From Symbiodinium kawagutii (Eukaryota; Sar; Dinophyceae; Suessiales; Symbiodiniaceae): a DNA stretch of 64,000 nucleotides. The stretch spans positions 79,639 to 143,638 of the forward strand of contig VSDK01017500.1 of assembly GCA_009767595.1 (NCBI GenBank). The letters run 5' to 3'. The translations under genes were made by a program, and so were the position numbers. Below, piece by piece: positions 20,441 through 30,469 of this stretch. The first letter of the stretch is position 1. Each line of letters opens with the position of its first letter. The notes beneath the pieces were generated by a model. It did no database searches, was not told the origin of the DNA, and saw only the letters and a program-made list of their open reading frames with translations.

Positions 20441-20443
20441 ATG

Positions 20444-20564
20444 TGGCCGTGGGTCAAAATCCTTAGTCTGCCTGGTTCCCCTATCATTAAGCAGCTTGTT
20501 TTCCTTATTGTTGCTGGTTGTTATCCACCATGAAATTGGTTGGTTAACTGCTTGACTCATAGCC
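20444..20564 (-). mobile_element. Family B element, TGGCCGTGGGTCAAAAT variant
   Basis: The right end GCTTGACTCATAGCCAGG pairs with the left tip. The internal TTAACTGCTTGACTC (complement GTCAAGCAGTTAA) is shared with the sub-type at 38257 and 58634. Confidence 0.7.
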
Positions 20565-20690
20565 AGGTTTTCTATCACCATGTTGATTTTCGATTCTACC
20601 TTGATCCCTTTTGTTTTCCAAGGGTTTTCTATCACCATGTTGATTTTCTATTGCCATGTTAGACTACCAGAAGGTACCCCTGATCCATGC
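20565..20690. repeat. GTTTTCCAAGGGTTTTCTATC left arm
   Basis: TATCACCATGTTGATTTTC is tandemly repeated (20571 and 20629). CCCTATGGTTTTCC and CCAAGGGTTTTC words face GGAAAACC words on the other side of the exon at 20697. Confidence 0.6.
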
Positions 20691-20696
20691 TCGTCC

Positions 20697-20769
20697 ATGC
20701 TTCAGGCCGCCACGCGGGGCGAGTTGAAGGATGTGATGGCGGCCATTCGCACCTCGACTGCGCGGCTTC
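20697..20769 (+). CDS. Candidate ankyrin-type exon (MLQAATRGELKDVMAAI)
   Basis: The frame reads MLQAATRGELKDVMAAIRTS, then TARL, up to the donor GTGCTATG. AATRGELKDVMAAI fits the first helix pair of an ankyrin repeat (A-x-x-G-x-L-x-x-V). Two other plus-strand islands downstream (27767, 28562) also look like ankyrin pieces, so they may belong to one gene spread over 8 kb. The ATG at 20697 could be the start or simply an internal Met, because the frame is open upstream. Confidence 0.5.
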
Positions 20770-20814
20770 GTGCTATGTCGAACATGGCAAGGAAATCGCA
20801 ATTTTTTGATAGGA

Positions 20815-20960
20815 CCCCCCAGGAAACCCATAGGAAAACCAAAGGAAAACAATAGGAAAACAATAGGGAAACCATAGGAAAACCAGAGGAATCAATGGAA
20901 AATCACAATACTTTGTAGATAAACCAGCCTGGAAACCATCAATAATTGGTGGATTTTCCA
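20815..20960. repeat. GGAAAACCATAGG right arm
   Basis: AGGAAAACCATAGGAAAACC iterates about ten times with a period of 10-11 bases from 20818 to 20890, a reverse complement of the left-arm words. Confidence 0.8.
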
Positions 20961-22370
20961 TTGCCATGCTAGGTCACCAAAGGGTAAGAACCAATAGATC
21001 ATGAGTGCTGAACTACTGGTTGAGAATGAGGGGTCAACATGGAAACTAATGCTTAATGCATGCTCGATGCCGGGTCGACCAAGTGTCAATTGATGGTCAA
21101 TGAGTACAGGCACCAACAATATCCGGAAGTGTAGTGAGTAAGGATGGTTGACCAATGGTTCATAATGGCTAATGGAGGTTCATCAACCATTAAACACCGA
21201 ACACTCTGCGCATTTTACTTTTTACGAGTGTTGCCAACTTATTGAGAACTACTTTAGAGCGCCACAATCAAACAAATTGCTCTTCAGGTTCATTACCAAG
21301 CAACATTTGCTGTTTGTTGTAAGACTATGATCAGCTGTGTTCAGCTATCAGTACCTATCATCAAGCAGAAGCCATTTACCACAACTAGAGTCTAGTAAAC
21401 AAGTATTCATCATTACCATCACCCGTCAATAAAATCATCGTTGTTCATGTGCATCATCCATCACTGTTCACAATGTATTGACGAGTACAAAGTGTTAGTG
21501 TCATAAGAGTTGCAAGAATAGCTATAAATTGTCAACCATCCTTATTCACCCTTAAACACCATTGACAAGCGTTGGTAACCGATATTGACCCGATATGAAC
21601 ATATCATAAACTCTTGGTTACCATATTCACTCTTAAACTCTATGAAGCATATCATTGGTTCTTCCCCCCTGTTACTATCCCTCACGCTCAATTTATTGGC
21701 AATCATTGAAACCGTTGAGCACCTAATCATCACAGACCATCATGAACCACCAGCCATCAATGACCACCACGGTCCTTTGTTTCATTTCTGCGTGTTGCTG
21801 CTGGTGCACTGCTACCATACTTACAGATTCAATGGGCATGATGAAATATCTATCATTATCCATCAGTTTTTGCCGCTGCTTAGTCTTCAACCAACCATCA
21901 TCATTAACGATTATCAATCGTTATCTACCATAATCGACCATCATTCACCACTATTGTCGTGATTTTGCTATGTTGAACCACTGTCATCCAAAATTTACCA
22001 CTCTAATCAACTATTGACTATTATCATCATTAATTAAGCATGATTATCATTGGCATTCTGAACCACCATTTACCACTATTCACCATTGTGCACCACTATT
22101 GGTCAGCTATCATGAACCCATATTAAGCTGTTAACCCATCATTTATCATGATCAACAATTACAAACCATCATTGCCCATCATTAACCACCATCAAACCAC
22201 CATTAATCATTGCTCAACCCCCATTAAACCATCATTAAAACCATCATTCATCATGATTAAGGATTATTCATTATCATTTTCCATAACCATCATTAACCAG
22301 TGGTGAACCACCACTAAGCCACCATTAAAGCACCATGAATCATCGCTTAACCACCATTAAAGCACCACTA
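20961..22370 (-). repeat. Long intron, CCATCATTAACC polarity from 21540
   Basis: A family E end lies at 20946-20989. The middle is unique AT-rich DNA. From 21720 to 22370 CACCATTAAACCATCATTAA words are dense. The open frames at 21585-21962 are made of the repeat. Confidence 0.65.
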
Positions 22371-22372
22371 AG

Positions 22373-22484
22373 CCCGCCTCGTCCAAGGCTCTGGTGCTCG
22401 CGTGGACACCAGAGCTGAGATGCATATCGCCATGGGCCGCTTGGAGCGGGGAAGGGAACTGGGACGATGACCCAGCCGTAGCTG
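22373..22484 (+). CDS. Candidate internal exon (WSGEGNWDDDPAVA)
   Basis: AG at 22371-22372 and GTGGTGAATG at 22485 bound 112 bases. The frame that is open to the donor reads PASSKALVLAWTPELRCISP, then WAAWSGEGNWDDDPAVA. Another frame (GARVDTRAEMHIAMGRLERG) recalls an ankyrin loop but stops before the donor. Both flanks are strongly polarised. Confidence 0.42.
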
Positions 22485-22737
22485 GTGGTGAATGATGCTT
22501 AGTAGTTGTTAATGGTTGATGTTATGTACATATACAGTAAGTAAATCAAGAATAGATGTTGATGGTTAAGATTTGGTTGATGGTTGATGTTTATTAAGGG
22601 TTAATGATGCTTAATAGATGTTCCCCGCAACCCCCTGGTTCGCCCAGAGACAAAATGCCACTCCGCAATGGAGGACGTTGTGCAAAGTCAAGATGGCTTA
22701 GAGAAGTTGCAAAACCACTGGCAATACGCAGTGATTT
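22485..22737 (+). repeat. GGTGAATGATGCTTAGTAGTT tract
   Basis: Donor-side words, then at 22638-22687 a segment resembling 53891-53940 (CAATGGAG, GTTGT, CAAxG). Confidence 0.5.
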
Positions 22738-22738
22738 G

Positions 22739-22848
22739 TGGTTTAGGACTATAGGCTTTAGGGTTTAAGGTTTTAGGGTTTATGGTTTTAGGGTTTAGGG
22801 TTTTAGGTTTTAGGGTTTAGGGTTTTGGGTTTGTTGTTTAGGTTTATA
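22739..22848 (+). repeat. Interstitial telomere-like (TTTAGGG)n
   Basis: About 14 degenerate units include six exact TTTAGGG, mixed with TTTTAGGG, TTTAAGG and TTTATGG. TTTAGGG is the plant-type telomere repeat also reported in dinoflagellates. Confidence 0.8.
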
Positions 22849-24340
22849 AACCTAGAAGCTCAAAAACAGCGGTCCTGCGCAGGAATTTGAACTTCGGGAA
22901 ACGTACCCGTCGGCCCCGGGCAAACCTAGGGGTTGCAGCGTAGATGTTTAAGATAGTGGTTAGTGGTTCATATAGCTAGGTTATGGTTGATATGGTTAAT
23001 GGTTGGTGTTAGATATAAGGGCATGATATTGGTTGATATTAATGATGCTTAATAGTGGTGGTTAATGATGCTTAGTCATATGATGGTTGATACTAGATAT
23101 ATTAAGCTTACCACCAATGATGCTTAATAGTAGTTAATAACAACCAATGATGCTTAATAGTTGTTATCGGTTGATATTAGAGCATGCTATTGATTGTGGA
23201 ACCGCTTTTGTTATTGGTTGTTGGATATAGGATCTGGCCATATGGATTGAGCCAGATATACAGGCAAATGACCAACTGTTATTGGATATTCGAATGGTCA
23301 TTGAGCCAATCATCCCCAAGTCATGGATGTTGATTCTCACACATCCCAACAGTTGGACTACTTTAGTTATTTACGGGTTACGAACAGCCTGGGATATAGG
23401 GTGTTGACCCACAGCCACACAGGATCTAGCTATTGGGGATTTGGCAAACAAATATCGGATGACGTAAGAATAACAACTAGGATAGAACCAATACTGCTGA
23501 TTGGTTTTATCGCTATTGGCCAATTAGGAGTGTTCTTGGTTGTTCTCACTTTCCCCAACCAATAAACAATACGGCCAGTTGATACCTGATACTGTCCATG
23601 TTGTTCATCACCAGCGAGGCCTTCCAGCACTAGCCGCTAGCCATTGCAAACCAGACAGGGGTAGTAGATTCTGCCAAGATTGGCACCAGTCGATTGGCAG
23701 TTGATCATCAATTTCTTTGCGTATTGGTCGTAGCCATATTGATCAAAACAATCCTGGCACTTGATCCTATTTCTTGGCGTCTTGGTCAGAACAATAATCA
23801 TCAACAGCTGGTACCCAATCATGACCAAAGACCATTAAGCACTCTAAACAACCCTTCTCATTATCAATCATTATCGTCCTGGATGAAAAACACCATTCCC
23901 AAACATGATTAGCAGTTATTTTCACATGATTTCCGTTTATTTTACTAGTGTTAATCGTGAATATAAATGAATCAGAAATTCAGTAATCAGTACAGCTCCG
24001 GTCATTCTTGACCAGTATCAACCATGATCTACCATCAAGCCACACTAAACAAAGTGTAACTCACTTGCCGCCATGATCCGCTACTTTACCATCCGCCATC
24101 AACCATGATCATTTATCATTATCAATCAATGTTAGGCATGGCGAATGGTCTGTGAATGGATGACGAATGGTGACTAGCAACGGTTTATTAACCAGCATTA
24201 CTAAACATGAATAATGAGTAAGCCTTTTCAGCTATTGTTAGTCATCATCAATCGTTATCAATCAACCATTCACCATTGTGGTTGGCTGATCAACTAACGT
24301 TGGCCAACCATTCCTTCATTGGCCATCCCTCCGGTTACCT
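22849..24340. other. Intron-like stretch; GC patch at 22870-22930
   Basis: The GC patch has a GTTCAAATTCC box on the minus strand but no tRNA fold. Then come GGTTAATGATGCTTAATAG words (22940-23170), a shared repeat at 23340-23420 with a family B tip, and CCATCAACCATGATC words (24000-24290). A plus frame at 23323-23565 (GFIAIGQLGVFLVVL) covers repeats and is doubtful. Confidence 0.45.
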
Positions 24341-24343
24341 CAG

Positions 24344-24434
24344 CCCAGCCACCTTCCCCTTGGCATCAGCCAAGGTGATGCCGGTGGCTCCAAGCCCGGC
24401 AAGCGGTGGGGAACTCGTGGGGGATGGGTTTCTG
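24344..24434 (+). CDS. Candidate internal exon (PLASAKVMPVAPSPASGG)
   Basis: The acceptor GTTACCTCAG and donor GTGTGGTGAG bound 91 bases. The frame reads ATFPLASAKVMPVAPSPASG, then GELVGDGFL, an Ala/Pro/Ser-rich linker-like segment. A glycine/lysine-rich frame is also open. The polarity switch is clear on the left. Confidence 0.42.
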
Positions 24435-24562
24435 GTGTGGTGAGGATTTGTTGGTGCCGCTAGTGGTGGATGTTGATACGGCTACGAATTAGAATTTTAA
24501 ATATATTAAGTTAAATAGTTGAAAATAGGTTATCTAATATTTTTTAAATTAGACAAATATTT

Positions 24563-24664
24563 TTGAGTCAATATTAATCAACCAAATAATAACCCACCAA
24601 AGCATAGGGAAAACAATGGTTAATGGTAGGGGAACCAGGGGTAATTACAGGGTTTTGACCCACA
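24563..24664 (+). mobile_element. Family B element, worn left tip
   Basis: The left is TTGAGTCAATATTAATCAACC and the right GGGTTTTGACCCACA. GGGAAAACAATGGTTAATGG is intact in the middle. Confidence 0.65.
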
Positions 24665-24914
24665 CATATATATATATATTTATAGATTGCTCAGGAAATA
24701 TCTGGTGGTCATGAATGATGATTATGGAAACATCTATTGTTCGTGACTGCTTGCACATGTTTGGTTGTTGATGAGGGTCAATGAATGGTTTCGATGGCTT
24801 GGAAATATCTTTTGGTTATGCAATAGATGGGTAATGACTCGTCACCATATATCGGCTGTTTGCATCGCAACCAATTCTGATTCTAGCAAATGTCAATAGT
24901 GATAAAGGCAATGC

Positions 24915-25206
24915 ATGTATATATATATATATACATAGACATTTTCCGTATATTTAACCACCGCACACACACACACACGCACACACACACACACTTGCAC
25001 GATTAGAGTCTGATGAGATTCAAATGTTCAACTGGGTTGGACACTTTGTATAGGTTCGTGTGTCTACGCGTATGCAATAAATCATTATATCTGCATATAC
25101 GTATGTATATATATATATACATATTAATTTAAATATAGATATAAATATAGTTATAAATAAAAATCAATAAATAAATAAATAAATACATAAATATATATAT
25201 ATAGGC
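24915..25206. repeat. TA, CA and TAAA microsatellites
   Basis: (TA)n at 24917-24935 and 25109-25120, (CA)n at 24964-24993 and (AAAT)n at 25165-25190 frame the left side of a minus-strand open region. Confidence 0.85.
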
Positions 25207-26150
25207 GTAGAACGCGACGTTTGCCGTCGGTTGGCAATGATGTTGATCAACTTTGCACTTACATATTGCAAGTCATTTCTTCGATTTGAAGATTGTATTT
25301 CCACTGTCTTCACATGACTTGGTAGTCCACACCCTTGAACGGTAAGAACGTCATGTAGACAAGAATTGTATCCTGGCCAGCCTGGCTGCATGTCTGCGTG
25401 CTTTTTTTCATGCTCAGTCGTCACTGAGGTGCATCCATGGCAGACGGTCTGTGTTGAAACAATCACTTGGCGACAGTTTCACGATTCCTGAGGCACAACA
25501 TCTTCTGTACTCTGCACATGCCTTCAAGATTGTTTCTAGACCAGGTCTGCGGTGGAGCGCAGCTGAACTCATGACCTGTACATGTTTGGCCTGTTTCTTG
25601 ACCGTTTTAGGACCACGTCCGATATGACCAAAACGTCGCATCGTGTTCTTGACGTGTCCGAATCTATTCTCGCATTTCTGATCACCTCTGACTGATACGG
25701 ACGACAGATGATGAAGAAAGAGCCACTGGATTAAGCATATACGAAACATCAAGTTCAGAAATGCAAGTGCAAGCGAACGTCAACAATGCCCCACCCCACC
25801 CCACCCCGCCCCCATCCACACCGCAACATCAACTTCAGAAATGCAAGTGCAAGCGAACGTCGGCAATGCCCCACCCCACCCCGCCCCACACCCATCCACA
25901 ACGTAACATCAACTTCAGACGAGACAAGACATGGTGAAGAGGCGATATATTCCCGCAGAACTTATGACGGAGAAAGGACCACAACGTAGCTGCGCCAGCC
26001 ATGAAACCACTCACCTGTGGAGTTTTGGACAAACGGAGGCAGAAATCACAGGAGGTGTCAAAAGTCTCATGCCTGCCACACGAAATGCACATGACGGAAA
26101 CAACAGATGAGTGTGCAGCGACGGCGAACGTATGGTTCTGCGGGTAAATA
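25200..26150 (-). pseudogene. Frameshifted minus-strand coding remnant with a CxxC pair
   Basis: Three minus-strand open pieces lie in a row. Upstream, at about 26140-25980, one reads VVSVMCISCGRHETFDTSCD and then FCLRLSKTPQV, a CxxC-x9-CxxC pattern like a small zinc ribbon. Next is 25752-25414 (FGHVKNTMRRFGHIGRGPKT, then LETILKACAEYRRC). The third, 25466-25210 (GWPGYNSCLHDVLTVQGCGL), overlaps the second in another frame. The 80-bp tandem repeat separates the first two. It is minus-strand among plus-strand exons and flanked by TA repeats on both sides, so a retroposed or mobile-derived remnant is likely. Confidence 0.35.
25745..25918. repeat. 80-bp tandem repeat, 2.2 units
   Basis: The units start at 25745, 25825 and 25905, exactly 80 bases apart. 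Each begins AACATCAACTTCAGAAATGC and holds a CCCCACCCCACCCC tract. Confidence 0.9.
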
Positions 26151-26182
26151 AAAAAAAAATAAATAAATATATATATATACAT
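26150..26182. repeat. A-rich and (TA)n microsatellite
   Basis: AAAAAAAAATAAATAAATA passes into TATATATATA at the right border of the minus-strand remnant. Confidence 0.85.
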
Positions 26183-26269
26183 GCATGCGATCACGTATAT
26201 ATGTAATGTATAGAAAATAGTATGGACATGTATGTTCACGCATGCAGCCAGCTTGTTTACGAGCTTGGT

Positions 26270-27217
26270 GGATAGATATTCAGCAACTCATTCAGAACCT
26301 GTAGAAAGCATGGCTGGGGCCCCATCGTTGCAACTCCATCGCAGTGGTTTTAAATGCAGTTGCAATGGTGTTACTTGGGAGGTTATACAAGGTGGTCCCC
26401 CAACCACTTAGAGCTGTTGGCGTATTTGCCTAACTCAACTAGGGTTGGCTGCCACTTATCGGGCTTGAGCGAACCCAACATATATTGCTGGGTGGGCCCA
26501 CCTTGTACGGTTATAATAGTTCTGATGGTTCAAATGGTTTGAGTGGTTGTGATCAGTATGACCTTCCATCCAAGAGATGTTACATGGTTGTACTCGTAGG
26601 TTATGGTGGTTATCCATCAGATGTGGTTTTTGGTGATACGGACGTTTTCAATAATGATGGTATTGGTTGGAGTTCTAGGTTACCAGTGATGATATGGTGG
26701 CTAACAAGCAGAGGTGCTTCATGGTTGATAGATCTCTAACTATTAAGAATCATGAACCCTTATCAACGATTCGTAACCATCATTAACAACATCATTAAGC
26801 ACATTGGTAAGCACATTGTCAAGCACATTATGAAACACATTGGGTATCCAGTATTCACCATGACTAATCAGTATGGTCGTGGTCAAATCCCTGTGACCCT
26901 ATTGTACCATCATCAACCATTGTATTCCAACTAGTATTGCTGGTAATTTTCCACCATGTTTGATGATTGGTATGGACCAAACTCACCTTATATATGGCTT
27001 GTATATCCCTGATATTTTTTTGGCTATGACCCCCCAGCTTTATCAACAATTACCCAGCTAATAAACCATTGGCTGGTTGAATAATATTGACTAATTAGTT
27101 GTCATATATTAACCAATTGGTGGCTATTAACCGATTGGCGATAATCACAACTATAGTCAATAAAGACAAATAGTCATGAACCACCATGAAACAAATACAC
27201 CCAATGGTTAAAACCAA
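26270..27217. other. No gene supported; family B-like remnant at 26870-26978
   Basis: GGTGGTTATCC words on the left, CATTAAGCACATTGGTAAGC iterations at 26780-26840 (period about 18), then a degraded family B-like segment with CAACCATTGTATTCC. Confidence 0.4.
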
Positions 27218-27286
27218 TTAACCACCATACCCAAGGTGAATCATTAACTAGGGTCATACGTATGAACCTTTGGGTATGGTGGTTAA
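27218..27286. repeat. 19-bp-arm hairpin element
   Basis: The left arm is TTAACCACCATACCCAAGG and the right arm CCTTTGGGTATGGTGGTTAA. They are complementary apart from one extra base, around a loop containing CATACGTATG. Confidence 0.75.
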
Positions 27287-27300
27287 ATAAGGTTCGTCAA

Positions 27301-27416
27301 TATGGTGGTTTGTCAAAATAGGGGTACCTCCAGCTATCATCCAGTTTGTTGACCATTCATAGTAATAAACCAACCACAACTTGGGGTCTCCCAACTAGCT
27401 CGAGAAACCCCTATAT
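27301..27416 (+). mobile_element. Family A element
   Basis: The tips are TGGTGGTTTGTCAAAATAGG and CTAGCTCGAGAAACCCC. The forward internal text CATAGTAATAAACCAACC is present. Confidence 0.7.
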
Positions 27417-27419
27417 TGG

Positions 27420-27760
27420 TCTTATTGGTGGTTACCATCCCCTATCGTTAACCATTATCATCATTAACAACTGTATTAACTATGTTTACCGCACTTTCGG
27501 TTATAATCAACATGGTCAACTGATTTTAACTATATTAACTATCGGTTGTAGTTATAACGATTATATAGCACTATACTGATCATAACTGGTTGTATATAAC
27601 TATAGTAATAATTTGATTAAACGATGGTTGCAATCATAACTATAACCATATTCACCAAAGTTATTGTTAATCCCCATTAACTATGTGAACCATTATCAAC
27701 CACTATGGTTGTAACCATAAACATATCAACTCTATCAGTTACATGGTCAACGACGATGAT
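27420..27760. repeat. TATAACTATAGTT / CCATTATCAACC tract
   Basis: ATAACTATATTAACTATCGG words, then acceptor-side CCATTATCAACCACTATGG just before the next island. Confidence 0.5.
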
Positions 27761-27766
27761 CCCCAG

Positions 27767-27806
27767 GACCCCGCTGATGCGAGCGTGCGCCAGTGGACAC
27801 TTTGAG
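27767..27806 (+). CDS. Candidate ankyrin exon (TPLMRACASGHFEV)
   Basis: AG at 27765-27766 and GTGCGG at 27807 bound 40 bases, frame TPLMRACASGHFE. This matches the canonical ankyrin signature TPLxxAxxxGHxEV. The GC-rich frame continues to about 27862 (RGTETPPQQGWQSGKPRGG), so a later donor at GTGGGCATAC is possible, but that part is not ankyrin-like. GGTTCATGATGGTCAATGACG follows. Confidence 0.55.
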
Positions 27807-27864
27807 GTGCGGGGAACCGAAACGCCGCCACAACAGGGGTGGCAAAGCGGCAAGCCGCGGGGTG

Positions 27865-28555
27865 GGCATACATGGTTCATGATGGTCAATGACGATTAAT
27901 ATTGCTCGTTATTTGGTTGTAATGATGGTTGATGATGATTTACACTGACTAAATGATGGTCAATGATGTTAACTGGGTAGGTTTTTAGCCAGTTTTCAGC
28001 ATTTGGCTGGGGATGGGTGACCACCATATATCCACGAAAAAAAGGTCGACCTTTGGCAAGGGATCTAAAGCCACCAAGTTAATACATGGTTCATGATGGT
28101 CAATGATGATTAGCAATGATTGATATAGCTCGTTATTTGGTTGTAATGATGGTGAATGATGATTAACACTGACCAATATAACTAGTTGTGCATATGATGA
28201 TGGTTCATGATTGCTTCTTGGCACATGATTGGTGGTTCATATAGCTTAATTAGAACATTAGTGGATAGATGTATGGCTCAAGCTTAACATCTCCAGGTGA
28301 TCGGAACCATCATGGTCTTCTGTAGAAATATTGAGTTAAGCAATTTGTATAGAATGAATTAGCAAGTGAATCAATAGAAATTTGCAAGCGAATCAATAGA
28401 ATCTATACCAGAACAGTATAGCAATATCCAGTATTAGCAAATCATAGAATCTTTTAGTATATTCAGCAATTCACTATATTCAGAAATCTTAGTTCAGAGC
28501 TTCAGAAATTGCTCATCACTGAGTGACGGCACCCTTAGGCATTGCTCATCGAGTG
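27865..28555. repeat. GGTCAATGATG tract with family C copy and internal duplication
   Basis: TACATGGTTCATGATGGTCAATGA occurs at 27870 and again at 28083, each followed by GCTCGTTATTTGGTTGTAATGATGG, so about 100 bases are duplicated on either side of the family C-like element. From 28320 it is AT-rich. Confidence 0.6.
27976..28079 (+). mobile_element. Family C element, diverged
   Basis: GGTAGGTTTTTAGCCAGTTTTC through GGGATGGGTGACCACCATATA to GCAAGGGATCTAAAGCCACC aligns with the copies at 47892 and 58366. Confidence 0.55.
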
Positions 28556-28561
28556 CACCAG

Positions 28562-28670
28562 GGGGTGACCTCATCGGGCAGCAACTGAGCAGCAACGCCA
28601 TGGCTGAGGTGGTGAAGAACTTGTTGACCAACGGGGCCAGCCTCTGGAGAGTTGACAGCCGTGGATGGAC
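28562..28670 (+). CDS. Candidate ankyrin exon (AEVVKNLLTNGASLWRVD)
   Basis: The frame reads GDLIGQQLSSNAMAEVVKNL, then LTNGASLWRVDSRGWT, up to the donor GTGTGGAAGC. AEVVKNLLTNGASLWRVDS plus RGWT is a textbook second helix, loop and start of the next ankyrin repeat. With 27767 it would form repeat-to-repeat continuity if a short exon lies between. The acceptor is either GCACCAG (28561) or GAGCAG (about 28592). The right flank is GGTTGATAATGG. Confidence 0.6.
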
Positions 28671-28671
28671 G

Positions 28672-29660
28672 TGTGGAAGCTCGTGGGGGTGGTTTTCTCG
28701 TTGAGGTTGTTGGTGGTGAAGAATGGGTGATAGGAGTGGCTAATGGTGGATAATAGTGGTGAAGTAATGGTTAGGAATAGTTGATAATGGTTGATAGTGG
28801 TTGATAATGTTTGATGATGGTTGGAAATGGTTGATAATGGTTGATAATAGTTGATATGGTTGATGCTGGTTGATAATTGATGGTTGTGGGGTTAGGTGGA
28901 TGCTTCAAGTTGCTAGTTTAACTTGTTCTCCGAGACGGCGCGTAACCGCTTAGATTTTCATATTGCCATTTGCTGTATTTGAGCTTCACCCAGGTTTTTC
29001 CATCATTTCTATGGAGATTGATGCCTTTGCAACGCATTAAAAGATGCTCACCTAGGTTTCAAGGTTTGCCGGCATCCAGGCACCAGACCATCTACACTTG
29101 CATTACTTCACAACACTAAGTTTGAAGGCTCTGTCTCCACACACACATTCAAACCAATGTTTGCGATTCAGCAAGTCGAGTTGTATGGCAACTGCAGAGG
29201 TTTTGGTGCCAGACATCGAACACATAAAATATGCACACCACATGGCTGGGGCTTTTCGACGTGTGCTATTCTTGTAAATCCGAGTGCACGAAAGGAGGGT
29301 ACTGCTGTTGGTGTTTCCGCCTGCCACCGGTTCAAGGACGGTGCCTCAGTGCCATTACATATACTGATATAAATCCAATAAATTCATGCGCACATACTGA
29401 GAAGATGCAGTCTGAGTCATACCTAGAGACAGCTATCTATATATACATATGTTTATATGTTTGCGCATGCATGAGCATATTTACCCATGTACCAATTTGC
29501 TTGTTTTCCATGGGAGCGGCCCTAATTTCTGATAGATCAATGGACAAGATCCAGATAATGGCTGATAGGATTCAGCGATGCATGTCTCAAATGTGCATAC
29601 AAACACACACACACATATAAATATCAATATATATATATATATAGGTACACCAACCCATAG
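28672..29660. other. GGTTGATAATGG tract, then microsatellite-flanked island
   Basis: GTTGATAATGGTTGATAGTGG words at 28735-28880. The island at 29100-29400 is open on both strands (plus CYSCKSECTKGGYCCWCF; minus MWCAYFMCSMSGTKTSAV) and no choice can be made. Poly-CA/TA lies at 29605-29645. Confidence 0.45.
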
Positions 29661-29662
29661 CA

Positions 29663-29892
29663 GGCATGAAAACTGCGGTCGAGAACATCTCTGATTTTTT
29701 CTGTGCCAAGCTCTCTCACAACGTCGTTGCACCATGGCGACCATCTACGTTCAAGCTGCACCTCGGTGGTGGGGTGCTGGTGGAGTTGCTGGTTGGAGGG
29801 TGTCATCCACCAGTACCAAGGCAAGGCGAGCGCCATAGCTTTGTCAGCCTTGACATCACTGGAGAGCCATGGCCGCTAGGGGCCCATCACTG
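29663..29892 (+). CDS. Candidate 76-codon exon (FKLHLGGGVLVELLVGGC)
   Basis: An acceptor CCCATAGCAG lies just before ATG 29666. The frame reads MKTAVENISDFFCAKLSHNV, VAPWRPSTFKLHLGGGVLVE, LLVGGCHPPVPRQGERHSFV and SLDITGEPWPLGAHHW. The donor is GTGAGGTAAG at 29893, with TGA immediately after if unspliced. It is among the longest and most natural open segments here. No family is recognised. The opposite strand is open but Trp-rich and ends in TA repeat. Confidence 0.48.
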
Positions 29893-29899
29893 GTGAGGT

Positions 29900-30465
29900 A
29901 AGAGAAATGGGTGCCAAGTTGCCATAGGGGAAGCAATGGGCCCCACCGAAGCGAATGATCACTGCAAAAAGCATGGGTTTGGTGTACCACGAAATATTTG
30001 GCAACCCCAATTTCTTGGAGCAGATGACTCTTAGAAGTTTTTAGGTGATAATTTCTATATCATATAGATGACTCTTGGCGGTCACAAGCAACGAAGCAGT
30101 AGTGAAGCCATCAGTTTTAAACAGATGATTTCGCTCAAAAAATACCGGCTGTTCCCAAGTGACCGGCTAGGGACCACAAGCGGCGAGATCGAGACCAGCC
30201 ATGATCAAAGCTTATCCACGATGAGCCAATGGGTCTGTTGTAATGGTGGGTTCATGGTTGCGTAATGAGTTACTGGTGTATATGACCATAGTGGGCTTGT
30301 TCTGGTGGTTTGAAGCATTTCTGAATTTTCCCTAGTCTTTGGGATGGTTGGTTTATTAACTGATACCCTTGACATGACCCACCAACCAGTGGTGTACCAT
30401 GGATGGCCAGCCATGGTTGTAGAAATCCGTGGGTTCACCACCATCCACTTGGCCACCGGGTCGCC
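29900..30465. other. No gene supported
   Basis: Unstructured spacer. A MITE-like palindrome could exist near 30370-30420 (ACCAACCAGTGG, CCATGGATGGCCAGCCATGG). Confidence 0.35.
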
Positions 30466-30469
30466 TTAG

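Noticed and set aside
21585-21962. 125-codon plus-strand protein
   Set aside because: Its text (HHEPPAINDHHGPL and similar) is CCATCA-repeat DNA and decays with the repeat.
22860-22935. tRNA gene on the minus strand (GTTCAAATTCC box)
   Set aside because: The bases around the box do not form a T-stem and no matching acceptor stem or A box with anticodon arm is found. At most it is a tRNA-derived fragment.
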